Positions 1 through 12,327 of a stretch of 64,000 nt of DNA are shown here, in pieces; position 1 is the stretch's first letter, and every line of letters begins with the position of its first letter. The stretch is taken from contig CM074193.1 in NCBI GenBank assembly GCA_037179385.1, forward strand, positions 39,960,846 through 40,024,845, in the 5' to 3' direction. A model generated the notes under the pieces. That model ran no database searches. It worked only from the letters and a program-made list of their open reading frames with translations, and was not told the origin of the DNA. The translations under genes were made by a program, and so were the position numbers. Source of the DNA: Holothuria scabra. Its lineage: Eukaryota; Echinodermata; Holothuroidea; Aspidochirotida; Holothuriidae.

Positions 1-140
1 CTTTCGTGATCTCTAAAGCCAGAAAATTGCATCTATTAAGCCTACGTTTAGGGTACTTTTATTTATTATGAATTTGGTACCCAGAGAGCCAAGCAGACCC
101 TTTTTCTTGGCTATTTCTTTCAATGTACTTAATTGATATA

Positions 141-286
141 CCTATTTCCAAATAGCAATTACAAAGGATTTTGGGATAGAATTTTGATGTTTGTCATTTT
201 TTTCAATGGCATTTTACTGTGGTGAAAATTGAAACACACACAAAACTCTATCCCACAATTCATTGTAATTGCTATTTGGAAATAGG
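141..286. repeat. Small foldback element, 146 bp
   Basis: CCTATTTCCAAATAGCAATT at the left pairs with AATTGCTATTTGGAAATAGG at the right; arms extend about 46 bp with a few mismatches (GGGATAGA/TCTATCCC). Target duplication not obvious. Confidence 0.75.
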
Positions 287-595
287 TCTACGGCCATTTC
301 AGAGTGGTCACATGATGTAAATTACGTCAATTAATAGATAAATGTTTCTTCGTGTACTTATCTTGATTTCCAGATGCTAAAAATGTACACCGAACGGTGA
401 TTAATTTCCATAACTTTCCTCCCCCTCCCCCCACCCACCCTGTAAGATTGATTGCTATTTAGCTCTTTAGCAGGTTTTAATCTTTATCTTCACAAAGTAG
501 CCCATTATTTCATAAAAATCTTAAATCGAGGCCTGACAATAACACAAAATATGATGACCGCCTTCATACTAGAATGTGAAAGAGAGGGATGGAAA
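287..595. other. No recognised feature
   Basis: AT-rich DNA with a C-rich stretch at 420-440. Nothing gene-like or repeat-like was seen beyond this. Confidence 0.5.
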
Positions 596-1105
596 CATAG
601 GCGTCCGCAGGTAGGGGCGGGGGGGGGGAACTTGCCCTCCCCTGGAAAATAAAAAAACCTGGAAAAACGAAGAAAATATAAAGAAAAAGACGAAGAAAAT
701 TTAACATCAACATTTCTTAACAGTTCACTCAGTGTTTCACCCATTTATATGCGGTAAATAGGCTTTAGAAATGCCATTTCCAGCGATCTGAGAGGCATTT
801 TGGGCCAAAATTTTCTTGCGCTCCCAGTCAACTCATGGTGTCGCGGAGTTTCCCCCCGAAAGAATTTCCCCCTCCCCCGAATTTTCTTCTGCGGAGGGCC
901 ATGGATAGAAAATTTAAATATTTTTTAATAGAAAAACTTGCTGATGAGAAATGTCAAACAAGTCTTCTACCAGGTGCGGAAAATCAAATGGAAAGTCTGA
1001 AAAGCCGTAGTTTTGATCGTGCTGAGGCAGAGGGTAGTTACTCCTTCGAACCGCCCCTGCAGATCATTTTCGCCCCTCTGACCAAAATTCCTAGCTCCGC
1101 CACTG
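596..1105. mobile_element. Degenerate hAT-like fragment(s)
   Basis: Starts CATAGGCGTCCGCAGG followed by a poly-G run and ends CTAGCTCCGCCACTG, typical ends for this family, but the flanks (GATGGAAA, CTTAAGAG) do not match. It is either two truncated copies or an old rearranged one. The middle holds the family's AAATGCCATTTCC and AAAATTTTCTTGCGC segments in minus orientation. Confidence 0.45.
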
Positions 1106-1572
1106 CTTAAGAGTTTTCTGTGAGATTTAAAACATGTCCATGAGCAGCAATAACGAGGGGGGGGGGGGAGCAGGGGCAGTTGTTCCCCCTAATATTTTTG
1201 ATGGGGGCAGCTTATCGCATGTCCCCTCCCAATATATAAGGCATGAAGAAAAATATGTGCAGCCAATTCATTTTTTGTCACCGTTATATCCAGTAGATAT
1301 TTTGCGATTGACGTGACAAGTAGGCCTAATATCTGAAGCATTTTGTCCTTAAATTACAAAAATTTTCTGGAGCTATGTTCGCTTTTCTCCACGATTAGAT
1401 TTGGTTTAAACTGTTTAGCGTGAGTTTCAGACATGTTGATGGAATAAAAGTATAGTGTTCGTAAGTATCCTATGAGAAGTTGTGAGGACGTTGTTCAAAA
1501 GCCTCATATTAAAACGATGGAAGATTCCTTTCTGCTGTTTGGGATATTCTTTATCCAGCCATAACATCATAT

Positions 1573-2865
1573 CATAGGCCTAAGAAGCAGCGGGGGGGGG
1601 GGGGGGGTTTGGGCGACAGCCCCTAGTAAAAGGGGGTGTGGAAGCATGTTTCCGCCCTCCCCACTTCCCGGGCCAGAAAAAAATCTTTTTTTATTCCTGC
1701 AAATCCCAAAAAGCAAAATTTTCACGCGCCGTAGAGTGCAATTTGAAGTTCAGAAGTGCTCGCCCGTAAATGAGTTTGGTGAACTTTTTTAACTCTGGAA
1801 ATGACAAAATCGGATATTTACCATAATTATGAGACCCCACATAAATAAAAGACACCGGCAGATATATTGCTATTTTTATAAACTGTCTTTCATAAAATAC
1901 CATTTTTTTTTTCAATTTAAGTCCTTGACTCTGAAATATTTTGTGTAAAATAGAAACAAAGTTTAAGAAACTATTGGAATGTCATCGGAGAGTGTCAGTT
2001 TGTAGGCTTCGGATAATATTATATAGCAACAACGATATTCAGTCGTCGTGGAATCATTCTCAGATTTGCCATCAAAATAGAAAGTGCAATTTCTTCAGTA
2101 CTCCCCAAAGTTTTTAAATTTTCTTTAAGGAAACCCAGAATCGAAAACTTTCCGCAATACAAGCTCCATATCTACAAATATTTGTTTAAAAGGGGGAAAA
2201 TATCGGCGCTTCACTCGCTGCAAATTAATTCCTTAACTGTCTACTGCAATGGTGTTCACACTTGAAAGAAAAAATCGAAAAACTTGGGTGCTTGCCCTTT
2301 TCCCATGAAAAAGTCTGTTTACCCTCCTGCTGCTTAGCTATTACTTTCAAGCCCCAGAAATGCCATTTCCGGCTGTTCGAGGGGTCACGATTTTTCAATT
2401 TTTGTACGCTCCGCGTCAACTGAAATTGGCGCTCCGTATAGATAGCCCCAAAACAAGACTTCATATTTCAGGCAGGGATCATTGGCCTACCGTACTACAC
2501 CATCATCAGATACCTTTTAACCCTGTCAGTTGAGTAATCTGTGTAGATGGATTCTTTAGTTATTAAAGTGTCAAAATGTTATCAATGTTCGATGTATCCA
2601 GAGCGCATAGGCAGGCATACACTGGAATTGTTGTCTAGTGTAGCATGGCTGACAAAAAGCGAATGTCTCCACCTTATTGAGTGCGCATTTTCATTTGAGA
2701 AAATTAGTTATGACATTTAATTTTTTATTGAGAAAAAATAGTTCTTTCTCGTACAAAACAGGGAAAAATTTAGCATAAAAATGTACCTTTTGGTCCATGG
2801 AGTAGGGTGAGGTGCATGATCGAAAACTTGTTGCACCCGCTTTCATATTGCTTCCTACGCCACTG
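1573..2865 (-). mobile_element. Non-autonomous hAT-like element, 1.29 kb, perfect 8-bp target duplication
   Basis: The left end reads CATAGGCCTAAGAAGCAGCGGG and the right end, reversed, CAGTGGCGTAGGAAGC. It is flanked on both sides by CATCATAT (1565-1572 and 2866-2873), an exact 8-bp duplication as hAT transposases make. The interior is homologous, in reverse, to 33968-35607 and 38466-40281: a poly-G tract at 1590-1607, GCGCC/GGCGC motifs with AAAATTTT, and a 'CCATTTCCGG' segment. No transposase is encoded. Confidence 0.85.
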
Positions 2866-3122
2866 CATCATATTGTGCAAAAAGTGTTAAGTGTCTCATT
2901 GATAAGTTCAGGGAAGTGGAAGGGAGTTATTCCTTGAAATGTGGTGCCTTTGTTTTCCACCAAAAATACTTTTTTAGGAAATAGCAAACTACGCCACTGC
3001 ATCATATTGTGCAAAAAGTGTTAAGTGTCTCATTGATAAGTTCAGGGAAGTGGAAGGGAGTTATTCCTTGAAATGTGGTGCCTTTGTTTTTCACCAAAAA
3101 TACTCTTTTAGGAAATAGCAAA
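2855..3122. repeat. Tandem duplication, 2 x 134 bp
   Basis: 2855-2988 and 2989-3122 are almost identical, with about two substitutions seen. The first copy begins inside the right end of the 1573-2865 element, so the second copy carries an orphan TE terminus (CTACGCCACTG) plus the target duplication. The duplication is therefore younger than the insertion. Confidence 0.9.
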
Positions 3123-3858
3123 CCTCTTAATTGCTGACGGATCTTTTAATTGCCATCAAAGTCAAAAGAGGTCGAATGATTGACACTTTTTCAACGTACA
3201 CGGAGAGTTCTCTGATTACATATTATGGACTTGCATGCCCCTCAGAATAATTTTGCGAACAATGAAATAGGGTCTCATGGAGAGGGAAGATCTCGAGATA
3301 GTTTTGGGAGGGACTTGGAATAAACTAGATGAAACTGGAATTGTCTGGTATGAGAGCTGGGAACGTTTTTTCATTTGGTTAAGATTAGCCGAATTTTTTC
3401 AGCATTCCCAGAGCAAAAACCACCAAAGTTTTCGACGCGCTTCGAGCGTTATAACTGTCTCATTCCTGATTTTCTTTTTGAAAAACCGTCACCTCTGGCG
3501 CATCTTTGGGTTGCTGGACTCTTAATGAAATAGAAATTCCCTTCCCTGGTCGGTTATATCCTTTCATGACCTCTTTTACTACTTCGTTCTTTACGTTTAG
3601 GACTCACAGTCGGCGCTGGACGAACTATATATTTTATTAGCATTAACTTTAGCCGTGAACTTGTCCAGCCAGTGTTAGGGAAATGCTCAATGTTGGTCCC
3701 CGTGTACCATAAGCCACATCGACACCGCTAGGCCATCCAGGTCAGGCTTGAGATATCATGTGATTCTCGCAAACAGTGGTTACCATATGGTGTCTCTCGT
3801 AAGTACAAACATAACCCTTTGCCGGTGTCCTTCTTCTCAAGCTACTAAAAGTATATCT
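3123..3858. other. No recognised feature
   Basis: An 82-codon plus-strand frame (3277-3525) has no known motif. No repeat boundary seen. Confidence 0.4.
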
Positions 3859-3886
3859 AACTAACTGACTGACTGACTGACTGACT

Positions 3887-3918
<32 letters not shown>

Positions 3919-4082
3919 GACTGACTGAATGACCCACCGACCGACCGACCGACTGACTAACTGACGGTGACTGACTGTGACTGACTGGCTGGCTGGCTGG
4001 CTGGTTGGCTAACTGACTGAATAACTGACTGACTGACTGACTGAATGACCGACCGACCGACCGACTGACTAACTGACGGTGA

Positions 4083-4118
<36 letters not shown>

Positions 4119-4190
4119 TTGGCTAACTGACTGAATAACTGACTGACTGAATGACTGACTGACTGACTGATTAACTAACTAACGATATAA
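3859..4190. repeat. GACT/GACC/GGCT compound tetranucleotide satellite
   Basis: Runs of ACTG, ACCG and GGCT are arranged in a higher-order unit of about 116 bp: the series GAATGACC, ACCG run, TAACTGACGGTGACTGACTG, GGCT run, GGTTGGCTAACTGACTGAATAACTG is present at about 3927 and again at 4043. Confidence 0.9.
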
Positions 4191-4944
4191 CTCAATCACT
4201 AAATAAATTACTAACTCTTCCATATCAGAATTTATGGTTACCGTGTCGTTCATGAATATGCCCCATCTATATCTGATACAGATCGCGGACCTTGAGTATG
4301 CCAGATTGTCTAGTAAAACTTAAATAGTTGCCCGAATATTTGCACACTTCGGCCCGAAATTTAGATTTTGCGGAAATTTGGGAGGCATTCTGCGCCGTGC
4401 CCATGAACCTAGGGTGTGAAGGGAGGGGTTGCCACCCTCCCCTTTGAACTGTTTTTAAAATGCAAGGTATCCTTATATGACATTTGGTACTTTTATCTAC
4501 TTTTTAGTTAAAATTTGTGTTATATATTTAATATATTTTAAGGAACTCAAAAAAGGCATTTTTGAGAGGTGGCAGTAGAGTTCAATGCCTACATTCGGTC
4601 TAGGCTTTTGCTTGAGACTGCCTGTTCTCCCCATACTTAAAAGAAACATGACGATCATGCGTATATTTTGCTCCATTTGGCCCGTCCCTGCCATGAGTAT
4701 ATACATGAAGACATGCAGAAGACTCAAGTGCGCAAAGTGCGGGTAATTTTTTGTAATTTGGGAAACAATTTCGATACAAAGCAATAAAAAATACGTCTAT
4801 GTTTGTTCAAAACACACCTTTTATGTAAGCCTATAGGCAGAGAGATGAACCTGTAATCTTCGATTAAGTGTTTCAGCCATTAGCTCTTCTCTGTAACTTT
4901 TCCTAATAATTGTCAAGAGTGCGAATCATTAACAATGCTGAGAT

Positions 4945-5276
4945 CAATGGCGGGCCAGGATGTCGAAATTGGGGGGTGGGGCACACCAAGGGAAAAGGAT
5001 GATGTTGGTGCAAAAATTTTAGGGCGCAGCTCGGAACTAAGCCAAAGCGCCCGTTCCTGGTGTGGGGGTCCAGAGGGCAAAACTCCCGGAAGCAAAGGTT
5101 CAGCATACCTCTGGATGAAAATTTAAGTCTCTGGAGAGGTATATTATTTATTTTTTGGTTAATCCCACCCCTAACTGACCTAACTTGGGAGGGGGGGGGG
5201 GGGGAGGGGCAAGTGGGAATGGCAAGTAAAAAATTTTAGAGAAATGTCCCCTCTTTCCCCCGAAGCGTCGCTACTG
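4945..5276. mobile_element. hAT-like MITE, 332 bp, nested in another repeat
   Basis: CAATGGCGGGCCAG at the left and GTCGCTACTG at the right, with GCTGAGAT/GCTGAGCC target duplications (6 of 8 identical). It is homologous along its length to 26633-26924, sharing the AAAGGA-ATGTTGG segment, GGGGTCCAGAGGGC and a G-rich right part. Homology between 5277-5672 and 27016-27345 continues across the insertion point, identifying the insertion. Confidence 0.75.
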
Positions 5277-5672
5277 GCTGAGCCCCTTCATATTCATAAT
5301 GACACGCTCTCAGCTTACGCACACGAACAATCAACCACAATAGGGCTGATGCATAATTTAGATATGTTTGAGATGCTTTTAATAATTAATACAACAATGA
5401 GACTAAAGAACTTAGCAGTTTTGTGGAGGATTTGCGAAAATTGTGCTCCTTGTAGTGCTAACTTAAATAATGAAATAATTCATAAAAGTTCACCGCGATT
5501 TATCTAGTTTGAAAAGTCGACATAGTTTCAGTCGAAAAACTTGCTAGACCAAGTATAAGAAAGTTCTAACTGGAGTTTCGGATTTTCCAACTATCGTAGC
5601 TCTGACGAATTTTTAGGGGGCTTTGGAGGTGAAACACGGGGTTGAGAAACCACCTGTTGCAACGGTCCTGAT
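5277..5672 (+). repeat. Dispersed repeat R2, copy 1 (interrupted by the 4945-5276 MITE)
   Basis: Homologous to 27016-27345 in the same orientation: CATAATGACAC, GGGNTGATGC-TAATTT-GATATGTTTG, ATCTAGTTNGAAAAGTCGA and CTATCGT-GCTCTGACGA segments match in order. It ends GCAACGGTCCTG; reversed, CAGGACCGTTGC resembles a hAT terminus. Confidence 0.65.
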
Positions 5673-7399
5673 TGTTGTAACTGAAAATGATTTTCAAAAC
5701 ATAACGGTAACGTTATTTCGTAATCAATAGACACTGCGACATGCACCGGAAATTTTTCCATAGCCGCTTTTCGATTAAAATGCTCCAACGAACGAAAACG
5801 TGAGCTTGGACATAATCGGCTTCTCACAAACACCAGTCAATCCGAGCTGTATAACCTCAGATGTAAACATTGTATACCTTATTGTCCGGAATGAAACGAA
5901 TAATCACGGAAATTTCAAACAGTTTTGTGAAAAAATTCTCATCGACGTGAAAACCAACACTGACAGGTGAGCGTTTCGACAAGTAACCTTTCTTCGTTTT
6001 GTGAGAATGACGCTAATATAGATCCCAACGTGATGTTACATATACAGTTTCTGGGTGATATCAAAATTATGCATCCCCTTAATGCAGTTCTGAATTAGCA
6101 ATAATCCAGTTTCCGATAAAATTTAGGTAAAAACTGGACTTCAGGTTGGGCGATCGCAAAGCACAGTTACGTTATCTTATGGTAATTTTACGTAGGCCCT
6201 ATATGTGTAGAACACCTATAAGTTTCTTGTGCAGTATGCACTGTTGAGAATAATCAAAGCGAAGGCACTTCACCCATAATTCTATGGGTGTCCACTCAGA
6301 TGTTTTTCACGGGTGGATACAGCAGGAAAATGGTACATTCGTCCAGGGTTGACTGTGGAAAAATACTCCGATAGGTATGGCGCACATTTAATGATCTTCA
6401 ACGGAAATTACAAACAAAATATATCGCGCCCTTAGCATGTGTTCCTCTAAAATAACGATTTGATTTACGGTTAACAAAAGTTACAACTATGTTGGTTGTA
6501 TTAAGTTATGATTTCACAATAAGAATATCGTTCTTTCGTGATTCTGAAGAAACACAGATTGGAATCAATAAAAGATTTGCTCTTATTGCTTTTGTAGAAT
6601 ATTCATTACGCCAATACAATGTAATATTTCTTAAGTTCACGCAGAGTGTCTCCTTATTGGATCCATCGTCAGGATGGTAGGTAGTAAATCTTTGGCTTTA
6701 AATTAGTGGACTTTAAATTGTACGACGCGGACGCCAGCTGCAATGTGATGAATTCAACTCGTGCGTTGGACCCTGTAATTTTACAACTAATTGTTGCGCA
6801 ATTTCGCGTTGCACTCGAAACGCCAATGCGGTCCGCGTCTTTAAATCTATGGCTCCCTATACTTGAAGCCAAACGGTGTGACGGTAATACAATACGCACA
6901 GGGAGCGTTGTGATCACATATTAATGGCCCTGAATGCATTGCCAGCTTAGGACATAACAATGTAACATGGTTTGCAACAGCACAATGACGGGGTCAAGAC
7001 AGCATCATTGTAAGGAAAAACTTAGTCGGGAAAATTGACCTTTTTGGAGTGAAAAGGGAACGATTGTTTCATTAAACCCAAATTTTACAACTTTCCATAA
7101 CTTGTACCTGATATCTAGCTGTCGTAAATCAGTCCAGATAGTGGAATGTGGCATTTCCCAGGTTTGTCAGTAGAATCAAATCAATCCTTCGCTTGATATT
7201 TGCTTTCAAAAATGTTTACTTTAAAAAACATGAGCAAATTTGCAAAATATTCAGAAAACTACTAGTTAAAAATGCACCACTACCATTTTTGGGGCAAAAC
7301 TTTCGGTACTATTAAACACGTGGTTGTCGCAATGGTCTAATGAAGGAGCGTCGCACCACATGGCTGCGATAGGACATTTATCAATCTACGCGATGCGTA
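5673..7399. other. No recognised gene; unclassified sequence
   Basis: Only short frames on both strands (the 72- and 82-codon ORFs near 6.7-6.9 kb overlap antisense and lack motifs). No termini or target duplications seen. Confidence 0.4.
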
Positions 7400-8060
7400 C
7401 ATATTAGTTCGCGCGGAGCGCAGCGGGAATTTTTGCCGAAATTACCTCCCAGATCACCGTAAATGACATTTCCGAACCCGTTTAAATGCCGTTTTTTGCT
7501 CATTCACATACCACTCCACCCTTGAGAATAAATGTCGCTTTAATATCGTTGAAGTAAATTATTTTGTATGCGGAGTTAGTTTATAACTCGGGGAAATTGA
7601 TTTTTTTTTTGTGAATTTACACTTCACACCACCCCAAGAAATAAATGCTGCCGCTGAAAGTCGTTGAAGAAGATTCATTTTGGGGACAAACTACGATTCG
7701 GGACGTCTCATGACGCCACCCTGCTCTCCGTATAATCTGGCAATTAAAAACAAATCTAAACTCCATAGCTCGAATATTCAACCATTTTGGGCAAATTGTT
7801 GCAATATTATGAAATGAGTATTAGATATTATGAAATGAGACTAAAATTTTCATACATACGTACGTAATCTGTCAAAATGCGTGCCTAATTAACGTAATCC
7901 TTTTGAAGTTTCATTGAATGTTTACCGTACGATGTTTTTAATATAACAAATCTTTGAAATAATTTGAACTATAGATTTCTGTGAAGGAACAATATGAGAG
8001 GACAAATGCACCCTCATTCTCCCGACGGTAATATAAAAGATTTTAAGACATTGTCCCCAC
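7400..8060 (+). repeat. Decayed copy of the GCGC/AAAATTTT hAT-like family
   Basis: Starts at GCGCGGAGCGCAGCGGGAATTTTT followed by the 'AAATGACATTTCCG' segment. Two imperfect tandem units of about 120 bp (7508-7590 and 7627-7705) lie inside. The 3' part (GTCAAAATGCGTGCC... AATCCTTTTGAA) matches 10020-10060. No termini or target duplication recognised. Confidence 0.5.
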
Positions 8061-8958
8061 TACGCACCATTTCTGTCTCATTTTGTAACTTCGGGCTTGC
8101 CCATTACATATGCGCATATTCATTCATACCGTACTGGAAAATTTATCTTAGTTCAGTCAGGGAGCCGTAACAGCTCCCTGGTTCAATGAACTGTCCCAGT
8201 GTGAAAACGTTTGTCGTTAACAAATGGCGTTTGCTGGTCTCTGTGGACAGGTAAATTAGTTTTCGCTTCATCAAACCTTTTGGTACATTTTCGTACTGTG
8301 TCAATCTTGTGAGTTAGCAATGCACATGCAAAATTTACAGCAACGACAATGCAGTTGTCAGATATTGTCTGAATACCTGTTTCGATGGAAAAAAATTGTG
8401 GTATACAAGAAGTAATGTACTCAAAAGCCTTAAATAAATAAATCCTGCATTTTAGATGTTAGCTTGGTGAGCCCACTTGTACAAGAACAACACATGGGCA
8501 ATGTATAATATGAGCCACCTATGATGATTTGAGAAAACGTACTTATTACAGGATCTACACAACAAAGCAAAGGAATATGATTTCAGCAAATTATTACGGC
8601 ACTGAGTAGCCAGTTGAGGTTTTTGGAGGATGGTGGGGGTACCGGTAAAGGATGGTTTTCATTTGTTAGGCACTTTAATGTATAAGGGCGGTATTAAGTT
8701 TACTCGATGGTACGTGCTCGAGTACATTTTCTGTTCTCATGGCGTTGAAAGTCAAGAAGGCCTACTCATAACCTGGGCCTTTGAACCCTTACTAACGATT
8801 ATATGAAATTGTAACCGTACTTTGAAGCTTTACATTATTAAAGGTAAAAAAATAACAGTCCAGGTTGTTTCAATTTTCAATCTTATTGGTTCCTTTCTTA
8901 TATGACGGAATTTGAAAGAAATTAAAGCTACCTATAGCGTTCAAAAGCGTAAGTAGCC

Positions 8959-8994
8959 TTGAGGTCCACCTTTATTTTTTGAGGTGGACCTCAA
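8959..8994. repeat. Perfect 13-bp hairpin
   Basis: TTGAGGTCCACCT and AGGTGGACCTCAA are exact inverses around a 10-base T-rich loop. No flanking element recognised. Confidence 0.8.
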
Positions 8995-9429
8995 GATGAT
9001 AAAACGTAAATTGTGCTGACTAGGAGCAATAAAAAGTAGAAAAAGAAGGGTTAGGGAGAACGGTTTGCAAGACACCTATCTTTGTTCCAAGATAAGAAAT
9101 ATATACATTTTCGATCACGTACATTATGTCAAGGGGTATTGTTTCCTTAGTCATAGGAATACTTAATTTGAATCCACATAGAGTCTCTACAAAATACTGT
9201 AGCCATCCTCGCATCCTGCAAGATGGTCATTCAGCTTCAAAACATATACCTATATTCATTATTAGAATCTGAAAACGTGAAGAAGTGGTAGTTTTTGTAG
9301 TCACACTGGTATTGTTTGGTACAAATCAAGAAATTTTCAAATAATAAGAAAATATCGATTGTGAGTCCTTTTCTGTATGGCGGAATATAGAGACCACAAA
9401 TTAAAATCCCAGAAGCTTAGAAGAAAATG

Positions 9430-9451
9430 AAAAAAAAAAAAAAAAAAAAAA
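9430..9451 (+). repeat. Poly(A) tract, 22 bp
   Basis: Pure A run after GAAAATG. It could be the tail of a decayed retroposon, but the upstream 60 bp is not recognisable. Confidence 0.6.
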
Positions 9452-9829
9452 CGGGTTTGTATTAGGTGATCTGCCTTTCAAGAGGTACATTAAATAGAAT
9501 GTCGAGGTGACTGAGGTTGACTTTGGTTTCTCAATGTACGAGAGTATCTACCGAACGTGAAAAATTTTTAGTAATTTTTGTTCAATTTTAACAAACATTT
9601 GAAACTGTGAAACTTAGCCTACATTGGAGAAAAAATTGTAAATGTATGGCAATTCTTTGGTTTTTATTGGAAAATCTTACCTTTCTTTTGAGAAAATCAA
9701 GTAGGTAGTGATGGCGGATCAAGCCTGAGGATTTACTAGGGTGAGGAAGGTGGTAAGTTTGTGGGGGAAAATGGAGGGCGGGGTTAGTATAAATGCCAAT
9801 TGGACCAGGGAGTTGCAAGGCCGAAGCGC

Positions 9830-10260
9830 AACCGTGTGGAGCGTACCAGAAATTTTTGGGATTTGCTAGGATCTAAATCTTGAAGAGGTATTCTAAAAGG
9901 TGCCACAATACCTAGACAGCCGTTATATTATGTGGCTATAGACATTTCGGGCAAAGTGTTTCGTGAGACTATGAACTGTGTGAGACTGTGAGTATAGAGG
10001 TTGTGTTCCATACATAGACTGTCAGAATGCGTGTCAAAGTTTTGTAATCCTTTTGAAATTTTCATCGACTATTGCTGTGACTAAATGTTTTCTTTATCGA
10101 TCGAGGAAATTTTTGAAAGAATTTGGACAGACATCTTCTGTAGGGTTTAAAAGGTAAAGTACTAGATTTATCAAGATGCCGACTGCCCGAATTTTCCAGG
10201 TCCTGCCCGAAATCCAGGTCTTGCGAAAGTTTAGGGAGCAAGTCTGGCCCTTGCACCACT
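9830..10260 (+). repeat. Decayed copy of the GCGC/AAAATTTT hAT-like family
   Basis: GAAGCGCAACCG-GTGGAGCG-AGAAATTTTTGGGATTTG opens the copy; CTGTCAGAATGCGTGTC and AATCCTTTTGAAATTT match the 7.4-8.0 kb copy. It ends near GCACCACTAG. Confidence 0.45.
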
Positions 10261-12300
10261 AGGCTTGTACTCCCGTTGTTAATACCTTTGATATCACCCT
10301 AAGACTATGCAATCTGAAATAACTATTTTGTAACAATTTTAGACGGTAGGCTTACAACTTAATCAGCGCAAAAACGTTTGATGTTTTCGGTAGATTAAAA
10401 ACGCAATAAACTTTAAAAGACGCAAATTTCCCCGAAAAATTCGAATAAACCTAGGCCTAGCTCCAAGTGTAACGTTGCGTAATAATACAGAACAACCTTG
10501 TTCACATTTTATCAGGGATCTTTATTCAGTAAATAAAGTGTTGATGTATACAGTAGTACCCTTACAACTTCATTGAAGTTATAGTAAGAGTATGATTTCG
10601 GCCGGTGATAAATGTGGCCCAACAAAGGATAATTTGTTAGAAATGAAATTTTTTAGCATAGGTTACTTTTTATGCATCCCACAGAGGCTTGGAGAATCAG
10701 CCACAGGCCCATTTTCTGCACGTAGCTAAAGGTTTGTGCTTGTCGAAGTAAGTAATTAGGACTACGATTTTCGTAACCACGTTTTCTAGTTGGACTCGTT
10801 TACGTCAAATATATACTGAGCTGATGGCTTTGTTTGGAATAGCCACATTTCTCAAATTCATGCCAGCCTTTGTGCTTCTAGGCCTGCTCACAAGAGAGGT
10901 ATCAACTGACACCAACGAAACTGGTAGTATGATGCTTTCGACGGTCTACATCCATTTTCCCCCATTAAACCAACACAACGCACCACGACAGAGCTGGCCT
11001 AGATACAAAGGATAAAAAGTTCTGAAAGTCATAAGAGTTATCTGATTATTGGTGAGCAAACGCATTTCGATTCTCGACGACCTTCAGACCTTTGGAGACC
11101 TCGACCGCACACACCTGCGTTAAATTTGGATCAAGTTTGATCTTGGAAACAAATCACCACCTCTTTTCTACACCTCACCTTTACCTCGAGATTGATTCAA
11201 ACTTTCTCACTGTGTTGTCAATGTTGATTGTACACACCGTGCCCCACGTGTAGTTCGCTCGCGCCAGTTACCTTGGTCCGTAACCGCACTTACCAAAAAC
11301 ATTTGGTCGGCCTTACAACTCAGTCATTGGCAAACAGATATTCAATAGGTGAACAACGGCAGTCGAGTGTGTTCACAACGCACACGAACGTTCCACACAG
11401 TTACACCTTCGTGTTTTCTTTGACAACGTTCAACCTCAAGTTTGAGGAACTGCTAAGTCTTCTGGAGGAACAGTGTTCGTGTAATCATACTACAGTGGAA
11501 CGAATTAAGACAAAATCTCATCAGGTATATATGAAATGTCTATGGTAGCTCATATTCATGGATATGCTGGTACGATCAATACCTGAGTCATTTTCTTGTC
11601 AGATGCTACTTAATGAGTTTATCGCTGCTGTCTTCCCATGAACTTACCTTGTTTTGAACGTCTTTGCGTTGCTTTGGTATACCGAATTCTTTTATTTTCC
11701 ATCCGCAATCGTCAGACTTTTTGCAGGAGTCAGCTTCCCACCGTGAATGCTGTGCTAGTATTTTGAACCACCTAAAGGAAAAAAAAAAAACGAAACCCAT
11801 GGAGTTACCGTAATGAGCCTTGTACACAAGTATCTAGTACATGATGAAGATTTATTAGGATCGCACATCGTGTTATCAAATTCTGCATAATCAGCGGGCA
11901 GTTATTCCAACTTCCGTTGGAGTTTCCAGTTTTCAAAGTAAGAGCTTTTTTCTATATTTCACTTTTTATTGTGTCTGACAACCTAAATTAGTAAAACACG
12001 TAGCCATGTGTTGTCATGGTTTCACTTCACAATACATGTTCATAGCTTAACTGACAAGCTATAGCCTAATTTAGGTTTCAACCCACGGTACCCTAAAGTG
12101 TTGAGGGTTTCTCATTTGGCACCTTGGGCCCCAACTCATAGCCCAAACAGGGGTCCAATTCCCTGCATGGAAAACCACCAACCTTACTAGATTCAATCAG
12201 TCTTCTTGTACTTGTTGTGGGAACACTTTTGACCAATTGCAATGAACGTGTTCGTTCTTGATAGAAATAGGCAATGGGAGTTTATATAAGACCAGTAAAT
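10261..12300. other. No convincing gene
   Basis: Contains the speculative signal-peptide exon at 10824 and a 106-codon frame (11228-11548) ending in a Cys-rich LLEEQCSCNH stretch without a family match. Otherwise unrecognised AT-rich DNA. Confidence 0.35.
10824..10902 (+). CDS. Speculative signal-peptide exon
   Basis: ATG followed by 25 mostly hydrophobic codons (ALFGIATFLKFMPAFVLLGLLTR), then GAGAG|GTATCA, a possible donor at 10902/10903. This would fit a first exon of a secreted or membrane protein. The unspliced frame reaches a stop after 63 codons. No homology is recognised and no following exon was identified; it could be chance. Confidence 0.15.
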
Positions 12301-12327
12301 CAATTCACACGATATTTTATTGCCAGC

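Noticed and set aside
3859..4190. CRISPR-like or protein-coding repeat array
   Set aside because: It is a simple tetranucleotide satellite in animal DNA with no spacers or associated genes.
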